A stretch of 64,000 nt of DNA from JAENVT01 sp963773085. Its GTDB lineage: Bacteria; Actinomycetota; Acidimicrobiia; Acidimicrobiales; Ilumatobacteraceae. Position 1 is the first letter of the stretch. Each line of letters begins with the position of its first letter. Position numbers and translations under genes: made by a program. The stretch spans positions 3,264 through 67,263 of the forward strand of contig CAVYZS010000003.1 of assembly GCA_963773085.1 (NCBI GenBank), in the 5' to 3' direction. A model generated the notes under the pieces. It was not told the origin of the DNA. It was given only the letters and a program-made list of their open reading frames with translations, and ran no database searches. Positions 35,710 to 45,478 of this stretch are shown here, in pieces.

Positions 35710-36795
35710 TCACAGAACCACGACGCTGCGCAGTACCTCGCCGCGCTCCATCTTGTGGAAGGCCTCCTCGACGGCGTCGAGCGAGATCGTCTCGCTGACG
35801 AACTTGTCGAGTGGGAGGCGGCCCTGCTGATGCAGGGTGACCAGCATCGGAAAGTCGCGCGACGGCAAACAGTCGCCGTACCACGATGACTTCAACGCGC
35901 CGCCTCGGCCGAAGACCTCGATGAAGGGCAGTTCCAACGTCATGTCGGGGCGGGGAACACCGACCAGCACCACCGTACCGGCGAGGTCTCGGGCTTCGAA
36001 GGCCTGCCGATACACGGCTGGATTGCCGATCGCCTCGATGCACACGTCGGCACCATTCCCACCCGTGACCGACTTGATGTACTCCACCGGGTCGGAGTCG
36101 CGCGAGTTGCAGGTGTGCGTGGCACCGAACTCCTTGGCCCACTCCAGCTTGCGGTCGTCGATATCGACCGCGATGATCGTGTGCGCGCCGGCCAGTCGGG
36201 CGCCGGCGATGGCAGCGTCACCGACGCCACCGCAACCAAACACCGCCACCGAGTCACCTCGACCGACGTTGGCGGTGTTGATCGCGGCACCGATCCCGGC
36301 CATCACGCCGCAGCCGAGCAAACCGGCCGTAGTTGCCGGCACTGCAGGATCGACCTTGGTGCACTGGCCGGCCGCGACGAGTGTCTTCTCCACGAATGCT
36401 CCGATGCCGAGAGCAGGCGATAGCACGGTGCCGTCGGTCAGCGTCATCTTCTGTGTGGCGTTGAAGGTGCTGAAGCACAGCCAGGGTCGGCCGCGCAGGC
36501 AACTGCGGCACGTACCGCACACCGCCCGCCAGTTGAGGATCACGAAATCACCGGGCACGACATTGGTGACACCCTCGCCAACAGACTCGACGACACCGGC
36601 GGCCTCGTGCCCGAGCAGGAAGGGGAAGTCGTCGTTGATGCCACCCTCGCGATAGTGCAGGTCGGTGTGGCACACACCGCATGCCTGCACGGTGACCACT
36701 GCCTCTCCAGGCCCGGGATCGGGTACGACGACCGTCTCGATCGACACCGGCGCGCCCTTCGAGCGCGCCACGACTCCGCGAACCTGCTGTGCCAT
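35710..36795 (-). CDS. mscR: S-(hydroxymethyl)mycothiol dehydrogenase (zinc alcohol dehydrogenase)
   Basis: The 361-residue protein is a class III zinc alcohol dehydrogenase with catalytic ligands in CGVCHTDLHYREGG and GHEAAGVVE. The structural zinc site is CGTCRSCLRGRPWLC, and the NAD motif is VAVFGCGGVGDAAIAGARLAGA. The N-terminus (VRGVVARSKGAPVSIETVVVPDPG) is characteristic of mycothiol-dependent formaldehyde dehydrogenase, which oxidises the formaldehyde-mycothiol adduct and can reduce S-nitrosomycothiol. This points to a mycothiol-making actinobacterium. It is followed downstream by the hairpin region and is convergent with the MBL gene. Confidence 0.92.
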   Translation of the reverse strand: MAQQVRGVVARSKGAPVSIETVVVPDPGPGEAVVTVQACGVCHTDLHYREGGINDDFPFLLGHEAAGVVESVGEGVTNVVPGDFVILNWRAVCGTCRSCLRGRPWLCFSTFNATQKMTLTDGTVLSPALGIGAFVEKTLVAAGQCTKVDPAVPATTAGLLGCGVMAGIGAAINTANVGRGDSVAVFGCGGVGDAAIAGARLAGAHTIIAVDIDDRKLEWAKEFGATHTCNSRDSDPVEYIKSVTGGNGADVCIEAIGNPAVYRQAFEARDLAGTVVLVGVPRPDMTLELPFIEVFGRGGALKSSWYGDCLPSRDFPMLVTLHQQGRLPLDKFVSETISLDAVEEAFHKMERGEVLRSVVVL

Positions 36796-36840
36796 TGCAA
36801 CCTCCGTGTCAGCGGCCCGCAGGCCGAACCCGTGCGGAGA

Positions 36841-37842
36841 TTACTCGCCGCGTCGGCCGCGTCGACGCTCGCGGTCGGGCGCCGGGCCCGACGGTGCAGC
36901 GTTGACCAACGGGCCGACAGCTTCGATGATGTCGTCGAGCGTCGGCTTGGCGATCAGCTCGTCGAGCGACTGCCGCATGGCCGCGAGATGCACCGGCGAA
37001 GTACCACAGCATCCACCGACGATGCTCGCTCCGGCCTTCACCGCGAGCTGAGTGTATTTGCCCATCAGCTCCGGGGTGCCGGTGTACACCGCCTCGGTTC
37101 CGGCGAAGTACGGCACGCCGCAGTTCCCCTTGGAGATCAGGTGGGTGTGGACGTCGCGCTCGGTCATGGCCAGCAGGGAAACCAGGATGTCACTTGCGCC
37201 GACTCCGCAGTTCGCACCGATAGCCAGCGGTGGCGCGGCCAGCCCGTCGAACACATGCGACAGATCACCCGGGAGCAGACCCATCATGGTGCGACCGGCG
37301 GTGTCGAACGAGCACGTCGCCGTGTATTGCATGCCGGCCTGAAGCGCTCCGGTTGCGGCGGCGCGGATCTCTTCGGCTGCCGACATGGTTTCGATCCATG
37401 CAATGTCGGCGCCACCAGCCTTGAGACCCTCGGCGAGCTCACCGAACGATTCGATCGCATCGCTCTCGGTGAGGGCACCGAGCGGCTCGAAGAGTTCGCC
37501 GGTCGGCCCGATAGACCCGGCGACGACGATCGGACGCGGGCAGGCGTCGGCAACCTCGCAGGCGATCTCTGCAGCCCGCTTGGCCAACTCGTAGACACGG
37601 CCCTCGGCACGATGCAGCTTGAGACGATGCCGATTGCAGCCGAACGTGTTGGTCAAGATGATGTCGGCGCCGGCGTCGACGAACTGCTGGTGGAGGGTGC
37701 GGACCCTGTCGGGGTGGTCGACGTTCCAGAACTCCGGCGGATCACCGGCGCCGAGGCCGCGCTCGAAGTAGTTGGTGCCGGTCGCACCATCGGCGAGCAG
37801 GATGCGACCGGAGGACAGCAGTTCGGCAAGTGAGGCTCGCAT
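36841..37842 (-). CDS. Homocysteine S-methyltransferase family protein
   Basis: The 333-residue protein has the homocysteine-binding methyltransferase fold: ILLADGATGTNYFERGL at the start, ILTNTFGCNRHRL, VAGSIGPTGELFEPLG, the zinc ligands Cys in GANCGVGASD and the pair in IVGGCCGTSPVHL, and an Arg-rich tail. It resembles BHMT/MmuM and the N-terminal domain of MetH, so it transfers a methyl group from a donor such as betaine or S-methylmethionine to homocysteine. The ATG at 37842 fits the family; earlier in-frame starts run into the divergent monooxygenase gene. Confidence 0.88.
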   Translation of the reverse strand: MRASLAELLSSGRILLADGATGTNYFERGLGAGDPPEFWNVDHPDRVRTLHQQFVDAGADIILTNTFGCNRHRLKLHRAEGRVYELAKRAAEIACEVADACPRPIVVAGSIGPTGELFEPLGALTESDAIESFGELAEGLKAGGADIAWIETMSAAEEIRAAATGALQAGMQYTATCSFDTAGRTMMGLLPGDLSHVFDGLAAPPLAIGANCGVGASDILVSLLAMTERDVHTHLISKGNCGVPYFAGTEAVYTGTPELMGKYTQLAVKAGASIVGGCCGTSPVHLAAMRQSLDELIAKPTLDDIIEAVGPLVNAAPSGPAPDRERRRGRRGE

Positions 37843-37881
37843 GGTGGTAGCCCAGGATACCGCCCGACGTACAGTCCGTAC

Positions 37882-39807
37882 ATGGCCCCCTCGATCGAGC
37901 CGGCGCACTTCGATGGCACCGCTGACCAGCTCGCCGAGATGGTGGCGGTTGCCGACCTGCCATCGCTGCTGGCCGCCCTCGCTCATGACTTGGGCTCGCC
38001 GGAACTGCTCGCCGGTTTGAACCTGGATCCGACCAAACACCACGAGCCACAGGGAGGGTGGACCCCTGACCAGCAGTCACATGCGCGCCAGGTCGCGAGT
38101 GGTGCCCTGGTCGAGCTGGGCGACGCCGGTTGGCCTTCGGGTCCCCCACCGACCGCCGATTCCGTCCGTCCGATCATGACGTGGATGATGGCCACAGAGA
38201 CCTCCGACGACTACGTCGCCTTGTTGCTGGAGGAGCTGGGCGACACCGTCGCTGATCTGCGGGCGCCGTCGTGGCGCATTGAGGACCTCGCCCCGGACCG
38301 CACGTTCCGCGTCGCAGTGGTGGGCGCCGGCATGTCGGGATTGCTGGCCGCCCATCGGCTACACCAGGCCGGGGTCGACGTGGTGGTCTTCGAGAAGAAC
38401 GACGACGTCGGCGGAACCTGGCTGGAAAACACCTATCCCGGTTGCCGGGTCGATGTCGCCAGTCATCTGTTCTGCTACTCGTTCGCCCAGCGCGCCGACT
38501 GGCCGCAGCATTTCTCCACGCAGCCCGAACTGCTCGACTACTTCCGGCGCTTCGCAACCGATTTCGGGCTACGCCCATTCATCCGCTTCTCGACGACGGT
38601 CGAAGCCATGACCTTCGACGACCACTCGGCGACGTGGAAGGTCTGCACCGTGGACGAATCGGGACGATCCGAGATGGCCACCTTCGAGGCGGTCATCAAC
38701 GCCACCGGCCAGCTGAATCGACCGAAGCTTCCCGACATCGCCGGCCGATCAACTTTCGCCGGGCCCGCGTTCCACTCGGCGGAGTGGGACCACGACATCG
38801 ATCTCACCGGAAGGCGGGTGGCAGTCATCGGTACCGGCGCAAGCGCCGCGCAATTCATCCCGATCATCGCCGAGCAGGCCGCGCAGGTGCTGGTGCTCCA
38901 GCGCACACCCAACTGGCTGCTCCCGACACTCGACTACCACGACGACGTCTCGCAGGGGCAGCGCTGGCTGCTGAACCACGTTCCCTACTACAGCCAGTGG
39001 TATCGCTTCTGGCTCTTCTGGCGCTATGCCGAGGGAATTCTGCCGGCCGTGACTGTCGACCCGCAGTGGGACGGCCACGGACATTCCGTGAGTGCTGCCA
39101 ATGAGCAGCTCCGCATGCTGTTGGGAATGTACATCGGGTTGTGTTTCGGAGATCGTCCCGACCTGCTGGCCGGGGTCATGCCCGACTACCCGCCGGCGGC
39201 GAAACGGATCATCCGCGACAACGGCATCTGGGCGACGACCCTGAAGCGCGACAACGTGCACCTGGTCACCGACCCCATTTCGGGCATCACCCCCAACGGC
39301 GTGCTGATGGCCGATGGAGCCAGCCATGACGTCGACGTGATCATCTACGGCACGGGCTTTCACGCGTCACGATTCCTCACCCCGATGTCGATCACCGGGC
39401 GCGGCGGCATCGACCTCCACCGACAATGGGACGGCAACGCCCGCGCGTACCTGGGCGTCGTCACACCGAACTTCCCGAACTTCTTCATGCTCTACGGACC
39501 GAACACCAACATCGTCGTCAACGGCAGCATCATCTACTTCTCCGAATGCGAAGTGCACTACGTCATGCAATGCCTGCGCCACATCCTCACCAGCCGAGCG
39601 CGGGCGATCAATTGCCGATCGGACGTTCACGACCGCTACAACGAACGGATCGATGACGGCAACCGGCTGATGGCGTGGGGAGCCTCGGACGTCAACAGCT
39701 GGTACAAGAGTGATTCGGGCCGAGTCGCCCAGAACTGGCCGTTCAGCCTGCTGGAGTTCTGGCAGCAGACCCGCGAGATCAACGACGCCGACTACGAAGT
39801 GCTGTAG
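37882..39807 (+). CDS. Flavin-containing monooxygenase, Baeyer-Villiger type
   Basis: The 641-residue protein has an extra N-terminal region of about 135 residues. It then has an FAD motif (VAVVGAGMSGLLAAHRL), the EKNDDVGGTWLENTYPGCR block and the Baeyer-Villiger fingerprint F-x-G-x3-H-x3-W (FAGPAFHSAEW, residues about 292-302). An NADPH motif follows (VAVIGTGASAAQFIP). It should insert oxygen into a ketone or aldehyde. The long N-terminus is typical of cyclododecanone/4-hydroxyacetophenone monooxygenase relatives. The substrate is unknown. It is divergent from the homocysteine methyltransferase gene with a 39-bp gap. Confidence 0.92.
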   Translation: MAPSIEPAHFDGTADQLAEMVAVADLPSLLAALAHDLGSPELLAGLNLDPTKHHEPQGGWTPDQQSHARQVASGALVELGDAGWPSGPPPTADSVRPIMTWMMATETSDDYVALLLEELGDTVADLRAPSWRIEDLAPDRTFRVAVVGAGMSGLLAAHRLHQAGVDVVVFEKNDDVGGTWLENTYPGCRVDVASHLFCYSFAQRADWPQHFSTQPELLDYFRRFATDFGLRPFIRFSTTVEAMTFDDHSATWKVCTVDESGRSEMATFEAVINATGQLNRPKLPDIAGRSTFAGPAFHSAEWDHDIDLTGRRVAVIGTGASAAQFIPIIAEQAAQVLVLQRTPNWLLPTLDYHDDVSQGQRWLLNHVPYYSQWYRFWLFWRYAEGILPAVTVDPQWDGHGHSVSAANEQLRMLLGMYIGLCFGDRPDLLAGVMPDYPPAAKRIIRDNGIWATTLKRDNVHLVTDPISGITPNGVLMADGASHDVDVIIYGTGFHASRFLTPMSITGRGGIDLHRQWDGNARAYLGVVTPNFPNFFMLYGPNTNIVVNGSIIYFSECEVHYVMQCLRHILTSRARAINCRSDVHDRYNERIDDGNRLMAWGASDVNSWYKSDSGRVAQNWPFSLLEFWQQTREINDADYEVL

Positions 39808-39841
39808 CAGCCCGCACCTTCGGCCCGTACGAACAGCGCCG

Positions 39842-40808
39842 TCAGGTGATGGGCGTGAGAGCCGGCTGGCCGCTGAGCACCGCCACGGTGTTGCGAGCCG
39901 CGAGTGTCGCCATCGCCGCCCGGGTCTCGACGGTGGCCGAGCCGAGGTGTGGGATCAACACCGCGTTGTCGAACTCGGTGAGCCCCGGCTCGAGCGTCGG
40001 CTCGTGCTCGTAGACGTCGAGCCCGACGCCGGCGATCGCACCACTGCGCAGGGCGCTCACCGAGCGCGGCCTCGTCGACGATCGGGCCGCGGGCCGTGTT
40101 GATCAGGTATGCCGAGGAGCGCATCAGCTCGAACTGGTCAGGACCGATGAGGTGATGGGTCTCGGCAGAATACGGGCAGTTGATCGTGACGATGTCCGAC
40201 GTCGCCAACAGCTCGTCGAGGCTCAGCCGGTCGGTGCCCAGGTCGGCCTCGATCTCGGCCGACACCGCCCTGCGGTTGCTGTAGGCCACCGTCATACCGA
40301 AAGCCTTGGCGCGCCTGGCCAGGGCCTGGCCGATCGCCCCCATCCCGATGATCCCGAGGCGGCGCCCTTGGAGACCGGAGCCGAGGAGCATGAACATCCC
40401 CCACTGCCAGGGTTGGTTCGAGCGAACGATCCGCTCGCCCTCCCCCAGACGCCGAGTGACCATCAAGATCAGCGCCATGGCGATGTCGGCCGTCGCGTCG
40501 GTCAGCACACCTGGTGTGTTGGTGGCGATCACTCCGCGCTCACGACATTCGGCGACGTCGATGTTGTTGTAGCCGACGGCGACGTTGGAGACGACCTTCA
40601 GTTGCGGGCCGGCCGCATCCAGAAAGTCCCTGTCGACCTTGGTGGTCAGCAAGGTCAGCACGGCCTCGGCGTGGGCGACGCGTTCGTACAGTGCGTCGAT
40701 CTCGATCGGCTCGTCATGTTTCCAGCCCCACACGTTGCCGTACGGTCTGAGCACGTCGAGACCGGCGTCAGGGATTCGACCGGCCACGACGATCCGCGGC
40801 TCGGTCAT
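39842..40808 (-). pseudogene. D-isomer-specific 2-hydroxyacid dehydrogenase, one frameshift
   Basis: The main frame carries VVSNVAVGYNNIDVAECRERG, the NAD motif LGIIGMGAIGQALARRAKAFGM, and INTARGPIVDEAAL. After one extra base at 40060-40061 the protein continues SALRSGAIAGVGLDVYEHEP and PHLGSATVETR with the catalytic histidine. The intact product of about 320 residues fits glyoxylate/hydroxypyruvate reductases. The ATG at 40808 overlaps the stop of the upstream aminotransferase, so the pair may convert an amino acid via a 2-oxoacid to a 2-hydroxyacid, or the reverse. Confidence 0.9.
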
Positions 40809-42001
40809 CAGGCGGCCTCGATCCACGCACGGAGCTTGCCGAGACCGAGTTCGATGTCGGCAACCGAGATGCCCGAGTAGGCGAAGCGCACATACTGGTC
40901 GATCTCGCCTGGCAGCGGCCGACCGAAGTGACGCCGGGTGCAGAACGACACGCCCGTGGCTCGCAAGGCCGCATCGGCGAATTCGGCGACATCGGTGAAC
41001 CCCAGCGTGGCCATCGCCTCGGTGACGTTGGGAAACAGGTAGAAGGTGCTGTCAGGCCTGGCCAAGACGAAGCCGGGAATGGTCTGCAGCTGATCGACGG
41101 CGGCATCGCGTCGACGCTGGAGCTCGGCCAGGATTGCCTTGGGACCCGATTGGTCACCCTGTAACGCCTCGATCCCTGCGGCCTGCACGAAATGGGTGGT
41201 GCAGCTCTCGTCGTTGGTGTTGATCTTGGTGATCTGGGCGATCAGGTCGACCGGTCCGACAGCTGCGCCGAGCCTCCATCCGGTCATCGCGAACTTCTTC
41301 GAGAACGTGTAGAGGATCACCGTGCGCGAGCTCATGTCCGGCAAGGACGCGATCGATGCGCTCGTGCCCGAGTAACGCATCTCGAAATAGGCCTCGTCGC
41401 TGAGCACCCACAGGTCGTTCTGCCTGGCGAGCTCGGCGACAGCGGCCATCTCGTCGAGCGAGCTCTCGCAACCGAGCGGGTTCTGCAGGTTGTTGTAGAT
41501 CAGCACCTTGGTCGCCGGAGTGATCCGGCTGCGCAGATGATCGAGATCGATCGCGAATCCGGTGACCGTCTGGTCGTACCGGTATGGCTGCCCGACCCCG
41601 CCGTAGTACTCGACCTGGCTCTCGTAGATGGGATATCCAGGCGTCGGGAACAGCACACCATCGCCGGGATTCATCACGACCTGCAGGAACTTGCCGATCA
41701 CCGGTTTGCCGCCCGGTTGCACGGCGACGTTGTCCGGCCCGTACCGCAGGTCGCGGCGCAGCGAGACGTCGTCGGCCAACGCTTCGCGCAGCGGGGCAAT
41801 CCCGGCAGCGGCGCAGTAGCCGGTCTTGCCGTCGGCGATTGCCCGATTCATGGCCTCGACCACGTTCGCCGGGGTCGGCAGGTTGATGTCACCGAGGTGG
41901 AATGGGAACACCTTGTTCCCTTTGGCGGCCCATTCGGCAGCCGCCAGCGACACGGCGAAGGCTGTCTCAGTTCCGAGATGGTTCAATCGTTCAGCAAGCA
42001 T
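40808..42001 (-). CDS. Class I/II pyridoxal-phosphate aminotransferase
   Basis: The 397-residue protein is a fold-type I aminotransferase with KTGYCAAAGIAPLREALA, PTPGYPIYESQVEYYGG, NNLQNPLGCESS, DEAYFEMRY, and the PLP lysine in LYTFSKKFAMTGWRLG. The C-terminal RFAYSGIS arginine binds the substrate carboxylate. It resembles aspartate/aromatic aminotransferases. NPLGC in place of the usual NPTG is a small oddity. The ATG at 42001 (MLAERLNHLG) was chosen because similarity starts there. It is coupled with the 2-hydroxyacid dehydrogenase downstream. Confidence 0.9.
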   Translation of the reverse strand: MLAERLNHLGTETAFAVSLAAAEWAAKGNKVFPFHLGDINLPTPANVVEAMNRAIADGKTGYCAAAGIAPLREALADDVSLRRDLRYGPDNVAVQPGGKPVIGKFLQVVMNPGDGVLFPTPGYPIYESQVEYYGGVGQPYRYDQTVTGFAIDLDHLRSRITPATKVLIYNNLQNPLGCESSLDEMAAVAELARQNDLWVLSDEAYFEMRYSGTSASIASLPDMSSRTVILYTFSKKFAMTGWRLGAAVGPVDLIAQITKINTNDESCTTHFVQAAGIEALQGDQSGPKAILAELQRRRDAAVDQLQTIPGFVLARPDSTFYLFPNVTEAMATLGFTDVAEFADAALRATGVSFCTRRHFGRPLPGEIDQYVRFAYSGISVADIELGLGKLRAWIEAA

Positions 42002-42068
42002 TGTACAAATCGTAAACCGACGGCCCCGACTCGCTCGAAGCGACTCGTCCAGCCCTACGTTGATCGGA

Positions 42069-43238
42069 ATGACGCGGGGTGGAGCGAACTCGGCGAACTG
42101 GATCGATGGGCCGCACAACCGGTGGGGCTTCCTGCATGTCCGGGAGTTGACTCGCACGGCAAGGATCGGCCGGTCGGCGCAGCGCGTCGATCCCCTGCCG
42201 CGGCGATCGAGCGATCTCGACAGCTTCACCTTCGCTCACGCCGATCGACGTTGGACGTTCGCCGAGATGCTCGAGACGACATTCACCGATGGCCTGATGG
42301 TCGTGCACGACGGTGCGGTGGTCTTCGAGCGATACGGCGGATTGATGCGGCCCGGCGACACCCACCTGTTGATGTCGGTCTCCAAGTCGCTCACGTCCAC
42401 GCTGGCTGGGGTGCTCGTCGGCCGTGGGGCGATCTCGCCTGACGCTGTCGTCACCGACTACATCCAAAGTCTGCGCGGCTCGTCATGGGAAGACTGCACC
42501 GTGCAGCATCTGCTCGACATGCGTGCCGGCACGAAGTTCAACGAGGACGACTACGACGATCCCGACAGCGATGGACGGCTGATCGAACAGGTCTCGGGTT
42601 ACACGGCGATGGTTCGCGCTGACCTTCCCGCAAACACCTATCAGTGGATCGCCGAGGTGGCCAACACCGAGCCGCATGGCGGGCCATTCCGGTATCGGTC
42701 GATCCTGCCCGACGCGTTGGCCTGGGTGATGTGCGAGGCGACGGGCCGATCATTCCCCGAACTGTTCTCCCAGCACATCTGGTCGAAGTTCGCGTCCGAC
42801 GACGCCGACATCATCGTCGATGCTGCCGGCTTCCCCGTCGTCGAAGGCGGTATCTGCACGACCCTCGAAGACCTCGCCAGATTCGGAGTGATGTGCCTGC
42901 AAGACGGTCGGTACGGCGATCAACAGATCGTGCCGGCCGAGTGGATGCGTCGGCCGAGGACCAGGGATCAGGAACTGATCGACGCCTTCGTTCTGTCCCG
43001 TGAGTCGGAGCGCTCGGGCCCCGACGCGTGCTATCGCGACTACTGGTGGGTGTACGACAGCGTTGCCGGTATCTATTGCGGGCTCGGTATCAACGGTCAG
43101 GTACTCATGATCCATCATCCGTCGAACACCGTGATCGCCAAGTTCTCGACATGGCCGAACCGGATGGACCACACCCTGGCCGACCTGACCGATGCCGCAC
43201 TGCTGGCGCTGGGCGCGGCGCTCTCGGGTGATACCTAG
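42069..43238 (+). CDS. Serine hydrolase, 6-aminohexanoate-dimer hydrolase (NylB)-like beta-lactamase fold
   Basis: The 389-residue protein has the S103-V-S-K106 nucleophile motif in LLMSVSKSLTSTLAG. It then has VQHLLDMRAGTKFNEDDYDD, FRYRSILPDALAWV (Tyr-based triad) and a C-terminal GINGQVLMIHHPSN. This sequence pattern is typical of the NylB/esterase family VIII group, which hydrolyses amides and esters. The natural substrate is unknown. The ATG at 42069 follows a 67-bp divergent gap from the aminotransferase. The stop shares CTAG with the convergent FAD monooxygenase stop. Confidence 0.88.
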   Translation: MTRGGANSANWIDGPHNRWGFLHVRELTRTARIGRSAQRVDPLPRRSSDLDSFTFAHADRRWTFAEMLETTFTDGLMVVHDGAVVFERYGGLMRPGDTHLLMSVSKSLTSTLAGVLVGRGAISPDAVVTDYIQSLRGSSWEDCTVQHLLDMRAGTKFNEDDYDDPDSDGRLIEQVSGYTAMVRADLPANTYQWIAEVANTEPHGGPFRYRSILPDALAWVMCEATGRSFPELFSQHIWSKFASDDADIIVDAAGFPVVEGGICTTLEDLARFGVMCLQDGRYGDQQIVPAEWMRRPRTRDQELIDAFVLSRESERSGPDACYRDYWWVYDSVAGIYCGLGINGQVLMIHHPSNTVIAKFSTWPNRMDHTLADLTDAALLALGAALSGDT

Positions 43239-44500
43239 TACCGAATCTCCGCAAGTGACGGCCTGTCATGAAGTTGTTGCAGCGAGAACCCGGCCATCTT
43301 GCGGTACCCCTCGGTGACCTCGAGAATCTCCTCACGGGTGATCACTTCCGACAAGTCGGCGAAGCCAGTTGGCGCCCGTTCCTCCACCAACTGCATCGGG
43401 AGCTCGGGACCGAGGCCACGGTTGGCGAGCACGATTGCCGAGGTCGCCGGCCGGCGCTCCTCGTCGTAGCGCTGCAGCGCACGCTCGATGTCGTGCTCGT
43501 AGGAGAGCAAGCACCCGGTGAGCGTGCGGGCGTCGAGGATTGCCTGCGAAGCACCGTTGGACCCGATCGGGTACATCGGATGCGCTGCGTCGCCGAGCAA
43601 GGTCGTTCTGCCGAACGACCAACGTTCGACCGGATCGCGATCGACCATCGGGAAGAGGAAGGTGGCAGGAGCCGACGCGATGAGCGACGGGACGTTGAGC
43701 CATGGAAAGACCCAACCTTCGAACTGCGGAAGGAAGTCGGCGAGATCACCACCGCGGTTCCAGTCCTCACGCTCGAGCAGTTCGGTCCCATCGGTGCGGA
43801 GTTCGGCGATGAAGTTGAGCTGCTGACCCCCAGCGGGTAGGTCCACAAGGGGGTACAGGACGAACTTCTGGCGGGGATGTCCGGCCCACACCATGGTGCG
43901 CCCATCGAAGACAGGCGCCCCCTCGGCCAGCCCGCGCCACAGCAGAGCTCCGTTCCATTTGGGCATGCCTTCGTCCGGGTAGAAGTGGCGACGAGCGACC
44001 GAGTGGATTCCGTCACAGGCGATCAGCATCGAGCCCTTGGCTGTGGCAGTGATCGCACCGGTGCGACGGTCGACGAACGTCGCCTCGATACCGTCGGCGG
44101 TCTCGACGAAGCGGTCGAGATGACAGCCGGTGTGAATGCGGTCGGCACCGATGTGGGCCTCGGCAGCGGCGTGCAGGATGGTGTGCAGCGCTCCGCGATG
44201 GATGGAGATCTGCGGCCATCGGTACCCGGCGGCGAGGCCGCGGGGCTCGTCCCAGATCGGTTCGCCGCGCTTGGTGAAGTATGCCAGTGTCGACGGTGAG
44301 ATGCCGTTGGCGGCGAGATCGTCGGCCAGACCGAGGGCGTCGAGTTCGCGGACGGCGTGGGGCAGCAGGTTGATGCCGACACCAAGTGCCTGGATGCGGT
44401 CGACACTCTCGAACACCCTGACCGGGATACCGGCTTGCTGCAGGCTCACGGCGGCCGTGAGGCCACCGATCCCGCCTCCGGCGATGATGACGTCGTTCAC
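43235..44500 (-). CDS. FAD-dependent aromatic-type monooxygenase (UbiH/salicylate hydroxylase-like)
   Basis: The 421-residue protein has the group A flavoprotein monooxygenase motifs. The GxGxxG is VIIAGGGIGGLTAAVSLQQAGI. The DG region is MLIACDGIHSVARRHFYPDE. The GD motif is TTLLGDAAHPMYPIGSNGASQAI. Such enzymes hydroxylate phenolic or heteroaromatic compounds using NAD(P)H. The start is a GTG at 44500, only 3 bases downstream of the LLM oxidoreductase gene, so the two should form an operon. Confidence 0.9.
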   Translation of the reverse strand: MNDVIIAGGGIGGLTAAVSLQQAGIPVRVFESVDRIQALGVGINLLPHAVRELDALGLADDLAANGISPSTLAYFTKRGEPIWDEPRGLAAGYRWPQISIHRGALHTILHAAAEAHIGADRIHTGCHLDRFVETADGIEATFVDRRTGAITATAKGSMLIACDGIHSVARRHFYPDEGMPKWNGALLWRGLAEGAPVFDGRTMVWAGHPRQKFVLYPLVDLPAGGQQLNFIAELRTDGTELLEREDWNRGGDLADFLPQFEGWVFPWLNVPSLIASAPATFLFPMVDRDPVERWSFGRTTLLGDAAHPMYPIGSNGASQAILDARTLTGCLLSYEHDIERALQRYDEERRPATSAIVLANRGLGPELPMQLVEERAPTGFADLSEVITREEILEVTEGYRKMAGFSLQQLHDRPSLAEIRY

Positions 44501-44503
44501 GGG

Positions 44504-45402
44504 TCAGCCGACGAGCGCGTCGATCTCGGGCTTGGCCGTCGATCACGACCTGCAGATGCTCGGCGTGCGACAACCCGGGCTGGGCGAGCCGGTTGAACCC
44601 AATGCTGCAGTCGCTGAATCCCAGCTCCAGGGCCCGCTCGACCGCGGCCTGCCAGCCGGGGCCGATGTACACCCGCCCGTGGATGGGCAGCGATGACGGG
44701 TCGCGTCCGGCTTCCTCGGCAAAGCGTCGCAACTTCGTCACTGCGCTACCGATGTCGATCGGATCGAGTCCTGGGATCAGCAAGGGCATCCATCCGTCGG
44801 CCTTGCGCACAACGCGTCGCAGGACGGCGTCGGACGCCCCACTGCCGACCAGGATGGGGATCGGGTGAGTGGGAAGCGGGTTGATGCCGACACCGTGAAG
44901 GTGATGAAAGCGTCCGTCGAAGTCGACGAGGGGTTGCGTCCACAGCAGGCGCATGACATCGATCTGTTCCTCCAGCAGTGCCGTGCGATCCGTGAAATCG
45001 ACTCCCAGGGCTTCGTACTCCGCGGCGTTCCAACCGACGCCGACTGCAACCCGCAGGCGACCGCCGCTGAGCAGGTCGATCGGTGGCGACCTGCTTGGCA
45101 ACCAGCGCTGTCTGGCGTTGCGGCAACACCAGCACGCTCGTGACGAAGTGCATCCGATTCGTCAGAGCGGCGAGGTGGCTGAACATCACGAGGATCTCGT
45201 GGAAGGTGTGCTCGGACGTGTACGGCGCCGCCGGAAAGTTGCCGAAGGGACCTGGACCAAGTCGCGCTGCGGAGGCTCCGAGCACATGGTCGTACGCCAT
45301 GAGATGGTCGAACCCGGCGGCCTCGGCGTCGATCGCCCACTGCCGGATCGCGTCGGGATCGGTACCGCTGTCGGCCTGCGAGAAGACAGCACCAATTCTC
45401 AT
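44504..45402 (-). pseudogene. LLM class flavin-dependent oxidoreductase, interrupted by two frameshifts
   Basis: The first frame (MRIGAVFSQADSG..., FDHLMAYDHVLG, FHEILVMFSHLAALT) is a typical luciferase-like start. Skipping one base at about 45081 continues it as ATIDLLSGGRLRVAVGVGWN, LLEEQIDVMRLLW and PILVGSGASDAVLRRV. A second extra base at 44536-44537 must be skipped to give the natural ending AKPEIDALVG. The intact length would be about 298 residues. Family members use F420 or FMN. It lies directly upstream of the FAD monooxygenase gene and is divergent from a second LLM gene. Confidence 0.88.
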
Positions 45403-45478
45403 CGGTTCTCCATTTCAGCTTGGTTCGATTCGTGGTCCGGGTGTTCGGGATCGATCGTTGCAGATCTGTGTCCCTAAG

